The notes under the pieces were generated by a model, which searched no databases, was not told where the DNA came from, and saw only the letters and a program-made list of their open reading frames with translations. From Oppiella nova (lineage: Eukaryota; Arthropoda; Arachnida; Sarcoptiformes; Oppiidae), in assembly GCA_905397405.1 (NCBI GenBank), contig CAJPVJ010000545.1:1-23393 (forward strand): DNA of 23,393 bases, written 5' to 3'. Positions 20,463-23,393 of the stretch are shown in pieces. Numbering within the stretch: position 1 is the stretch's first letter; the number at the start of each line of letters is the position of its first letter. The translations under genes were made by a program, and so were the position numbers.

Positions 20463-21927
20463 GTCGTAACCATACGTAAGCCCAGAATCCATGACAACAG
20501 AATTTTCCCCAGAATTGAGAGACTCATAGACAGTGTACACAAAGACTACTGGAGCTCACAATTTGCAAGCTTGTCAATAGTGGTTAATGTTTGCTATAAA
20601 TACTGTATTAAGATTGGTGTATCGTATTATAAATTAATGATTAACTCATATCATATATACTTGTCAATTAAATGTACAAGACAGATGTAAAAATAATTGA
20701 TTTACAAATTAAACTTAATATTTAACCCAATGTTAAGTGTATTTATACGTTATTAGAATCTAAATAAAGATATTCTCAATATAGATATACGAGTTATTAA
20801 GTTTTAATATTTTTTACATAAAAATTATACAATTAGGTATTATTTGCAGTTTTCGAAAATATAATTTAAAAATATTGCTAATTTTAGAATACATCTAATA
20901 TGATAAATATACCTTATATAAATCACTAAAATATTTGTTAATTCTAGTACTGTACAAGTATTTTTCCACTCCATAATTTAACACAAACTAAAATCTACTG
21001 TAATACAAATCCCTTTTGCTACTTTTTACCTTCATTATCAAACATTAGACATTATTAAAAAATAAATAAAATTCATTTAATTTATGAATTCATTTTATTG
21101 TATGTTGTTGCAAATATCACAGTAATATTATATGTTAAGAATATATTAAAGTTACTTAATTATATAATAACATAGCAAATTAAAATGTTTTTAAGAACTA
21201 GCTTAAAAATATTTTTAATTATAATCATTTTCAATGGAATTGCAAAATTAAAATCCTTATAAATATGATAAGAAAATATTAGCAAATATAATTTGAACAA
21301 GTTCCTTACAGTATATGTCTACAAGTTTTTTATATAAATTCTCTGAAATATAAAACTTTATATTGACTAAAGTACTGGATACAATTGAATGGTCTATACT
21401 CTAGAGTTCATATTAATCTTAAATTATTTGGAAACCTAAAACCTATACGGATATAATATATGGAAAACATACAATACATATAATCTGGATAAGTCTCTCG
21501 AATGAATCCTCTAGAATTTGAATTGAAATTTCATGCCATTTGCGAAAATAAACAAAATACGAAATGTATTTTTCTCTAATATTTCACAAAATCAGAACAT
21601 AACATAAATCAAAAATATAACAAGTGGCTATTTATTTCAAGTACACCAGTTAGGTTTACACAAAACTTTATTTTAATATTTCGCAACTACTGTATGAGAA
21701 TATAATTCTGGTATTGAATTGCAAATAATTTAGTAGTTATTTTACTGATAATGTATTAATTATAATAAAATAATAATGATTTTGTAGTTATTAATTAAAT
21801 GTTAAACAATTAATTAAAATAAAAATAATTAAAGTAGTTTATATTAAAAACTAAAATCAAGCATATTATGCAATTAGATGTAATCGTGGTTAAATGAATT
21901 AATATTAATATATGAATTAATGAATAA

Positions 21928-22023
21928 ATAAGTGAGTGTGTGGGAGAGTGGGAGAGTGAGTGAGTGAGTGAGTGATTGAGTGATTGAATGAATGAGAGAA
22001 AGAAAGAGAGAGAGAGAGAGAGA
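21928..22023. repeat. Compound GTGA / GAAT / GA microsatellite
   Basis: A purine-rich simple-sequence tract that changes from GTGG/GAGA to (GTGA)n, then GATT and GAAT variants, and ends in (GA)n. It lies about 50 bases before the first exon of the right-hand gene. The graded change of unit suggests slippage followed by point change. Confidence 0.9.
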
Positions 22024-22068
22024 CTCTAAAAAATAACATATTAATGATGAGAGTATGCGCTCATCACA

Positions 22069-23393
22069 ATAGTAAATGCATTCAACAGAGTGTCACATAA
22101 TATATTACTCGATGTAATATTAGTTGAAGTAAATAACATTGAAAATAACTTTTCTTTGGCTAAAATGTTGTCAAAAAGTAGAGACCAGGCATTTGTCATA
22201 AACTTAAACCATATAGAGATGACAGACACGAGAATATTCTGTGACTTAAACTTCTTATTAGTTATATTCGGTTTGAATGAAAGCGACACTAATTTGTGCA
22301 CAATTGGCAAATACTTGGCCAGAAGTATCACCTTTTCGTATCAGTTTTATTGCCTGGCCTTTGGTTTGGTGGACCTGACCACCCACCCATCGGAACTGTA
22401 CTACAATCTGGCCCTTGAATTCAAACGTATTATAGCTTTCATAACATATTTGATAATTATGATGAAAAATAGTCAACTCTTCAGATTTCAGGTAAAATGT
22501 AACAAGTTCATTTCTATATAACTTGCAGAATATTCTGTTAATTGCAAAATGATACCCAAAGCAACATGTATTTGTAAAACCTAATTGAATAGCTAGTAAT
22601 ACATGATAATAGTAGTATTGATGACTTAGTAGTATTGTATATGTTTTATTTCATAAGATTTTGAGCAAATACTGAGTAAAATTAGTTTTGTTTGCGAAAT
22701 AAAAACAAAATACCATACAAAAACTAATGAATNCAACATGTATTTGTAAAACCTAATTGAATAGCTAGTAATACATGATAATAGTAGTATTGATGACTTA
22801 GTAGTATTGTATATGTTTTATTTCATAAGATTTTGAGCAAATACTGAGTAAAATTAGTTTTGTTTGCGAAATAAAAACAAAATACCATACAAAAACTAAT
22901 GAATTGCATTGAAAAGGTTTCTTATCACGAGTTTCATTAAGATTCACTACATATAGTAAACAATTATTTGCTAAATGAATTTTAAATCATTATATAAATT
23001 TTATATCATTAAATTAATAATAATTCTAAATTAAAATATATCATACAAAAAATTTGTATCTAGTATACATATGATATTAGTTTGTAATACAATTAAATAA
23101 AACCACAAAATAGGAGGTAATTTGGATTCGTTTGGATTTCAATGAGAAACGAAACGTCAAAACCATGTCCACTGTCTTGAAATACATATGGATTATAGCG
23201 ATGATCGTGTGTCCCATCGGACACCTGTCCTACGAATCGCAGATATTTTCCATCATAAAGGCGTCCACTGAATGGCGACCGACGGCTCATATAGTGGTCC
23301 GGGAGACCATCAGATGGTTGATGTGGTCGACGTTCAACTTGGGATGGCTTATAGTGAGTGTATCGCTGTATTCATACATCATATTCGCTTACT
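22069..23393 (+). CDS. Partial multi-pass membrane protein, possibly a chemoreceptor
   Basis: Two exon-like blocks. The first is an open frame from about 22042 to the donor CAG|GTAAAA at 22491, phase 0. It has no ATG near its 5' end, so it probably starts at an acceptor (CAACAG at 22083-22088 is a candidate) and earlier exons are unseen. It encodes mostly polar sequence with short hydrophobic segments (FCDLNFLLVIFGL, YCLAFGLVDL) and a likely helix (RIIAFITYLIIMM). The second block opens after AATAG at 23114, also phase 0, and runs off the window. It encodes a charged linker (RLDFNEKRNVK) and two membrane helices (LKYIWIIAMIVCPIGHL; FNLGWLIVSVSLYSYIIF). The alternation of helices and short loops suggests a multi-pass receptor such as an arthropod gustatory receptor, but no signature motif is seen. 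The two blocks might belong to different genes, since an in-frame ATG at 23165 could start the second. The intron holds an assembly duplication. Confidence 0.45.
22562..22732. repeat. First copy of exact 171-base duplication
   Basis: Identical to 22734-22904 as far as I can read, and separated from it by the single N at 22733. It lies within the presumed intron of the right-hand gene. Confidence 0.95.
22733..22733. other. Assembly gap (single N)
   Basis: The only ambiguous base in the window. It joins two identical 171-base ends, so it marks a scaffold join with an unmerged overlap. Confidence 0.95.
22734..22904. repeat. Second copy of exact 171-base duplication
   Basis: Begins directly after the N and repeats 22562-22732 base for base, after which unique sequence resumes. 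Confidence 0.95.

Larger units (their letters stand above)
20087..22040. other. AT-rich region with microsatellites, no supported gene
   Basis: It must hold the promoter of the minus-strand two-pass membrane protein gene at its left end and possibly upstream exons of the membrane protein gene at its right end. An open frame at 20373-20690 runs through a CT microsatellite (20431-20459) that makes Leu-Ser repeats; I do not consider it coding. The right end is the compound microsatellite at 21928-22023. Confidence 0.5.

Noticed and set aside
14551-20583. Shared TTGTCAATAGTG word near 14552 and 20571, both after CT microsatellites
   Set aside because: A 12-base match between two places is expected by chance in 23 kb of AT-rich DNA, and the flanks do not align.
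20373-20690. 105-codon plus-strand frame through the CT microsatellite
   Set aside because: Its Leu-Ser run is only the CT repeat, and the rest shows no family resemblance.
1-23393. CRISPR arrays, operons, insertion sequences or other prokaryotic systems
   Set aside because: No regularly spaced repeats, no ribosome binding sites and no clustered genes; introns and poly(A) signals show eukaryotic nuclear DNA.

Overview
The window looks like nuclear DNA of an arthropod, most likely a chelicerate and perhaps an acariform mite. The signs are spliceosomal GT/AG introns, AATAAA poly(A) signals, a secreted Gly/Tyr/Ala-rich structural protein with a TATA promoter, animal-type GRAMD and UBXN1 genes, and GC-richer exons in very AT-rich surroundings. 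The taxon is an inference from protein style; no rRNA or mitochondrial marker is present.

Layout, left to right. 1-2970 is AT-rich with no convincing gene, apart from an unexplained GC-richer island near 2040-2350. 2976-4734 is a complete three-exon gene for a secreted Gly-rich protein (407 aa). 5268-5708 encodes a small type I membrane protein. 6008-7894 is an intronless, unrecognised RG-repeat gene that looks interrupted about once. 8540-10093 (minus), plus a probable first exon at 11508-11568, is a GRAM-domain membrane protein of the GRAMD2/Aster kin (350 aa). 11569-15810 is a long gene-poor stretch. 15811-17100 is a UBXN1/SAKS1-like UBA-UBX gene in three exons (276 aa). 18307-20086 (minus) is a two-exon gene for a two-pass membrane protein with a PPxY tail (173 aa). 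20087-22060 is AT-rich with microsatellites. From about 22069 to the window end there is a partial, probably multi-pass membrane protein gene, possibly a chemoreceptor. Its intron holds an exact 171-base duplication on either side of a single N, almost certainly a scaffolding error.

The genes do not form a pathway; this is an ordinary animal gene neighbourhood. The UBXN1-like protein belongs to ubiquitin/p97 biology and the GRAMD protein to ER-plasma membrane contacts. The Gly-rich protein is extracellular, and two small membrane proteins have tails with short peptide-binding motifs (PxxPxK and PPxY). The multi-exon genes were rebuilt by hand from splice signals. In each complete one the exon phases fit and the joined length is a multiple of three, which is the main support for the models. 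The items most worth a second look are the unrecognised RG-repeat gene, the altered p97-binding loop of the UBX domain, and the conserved core of the Gly-rich protein.
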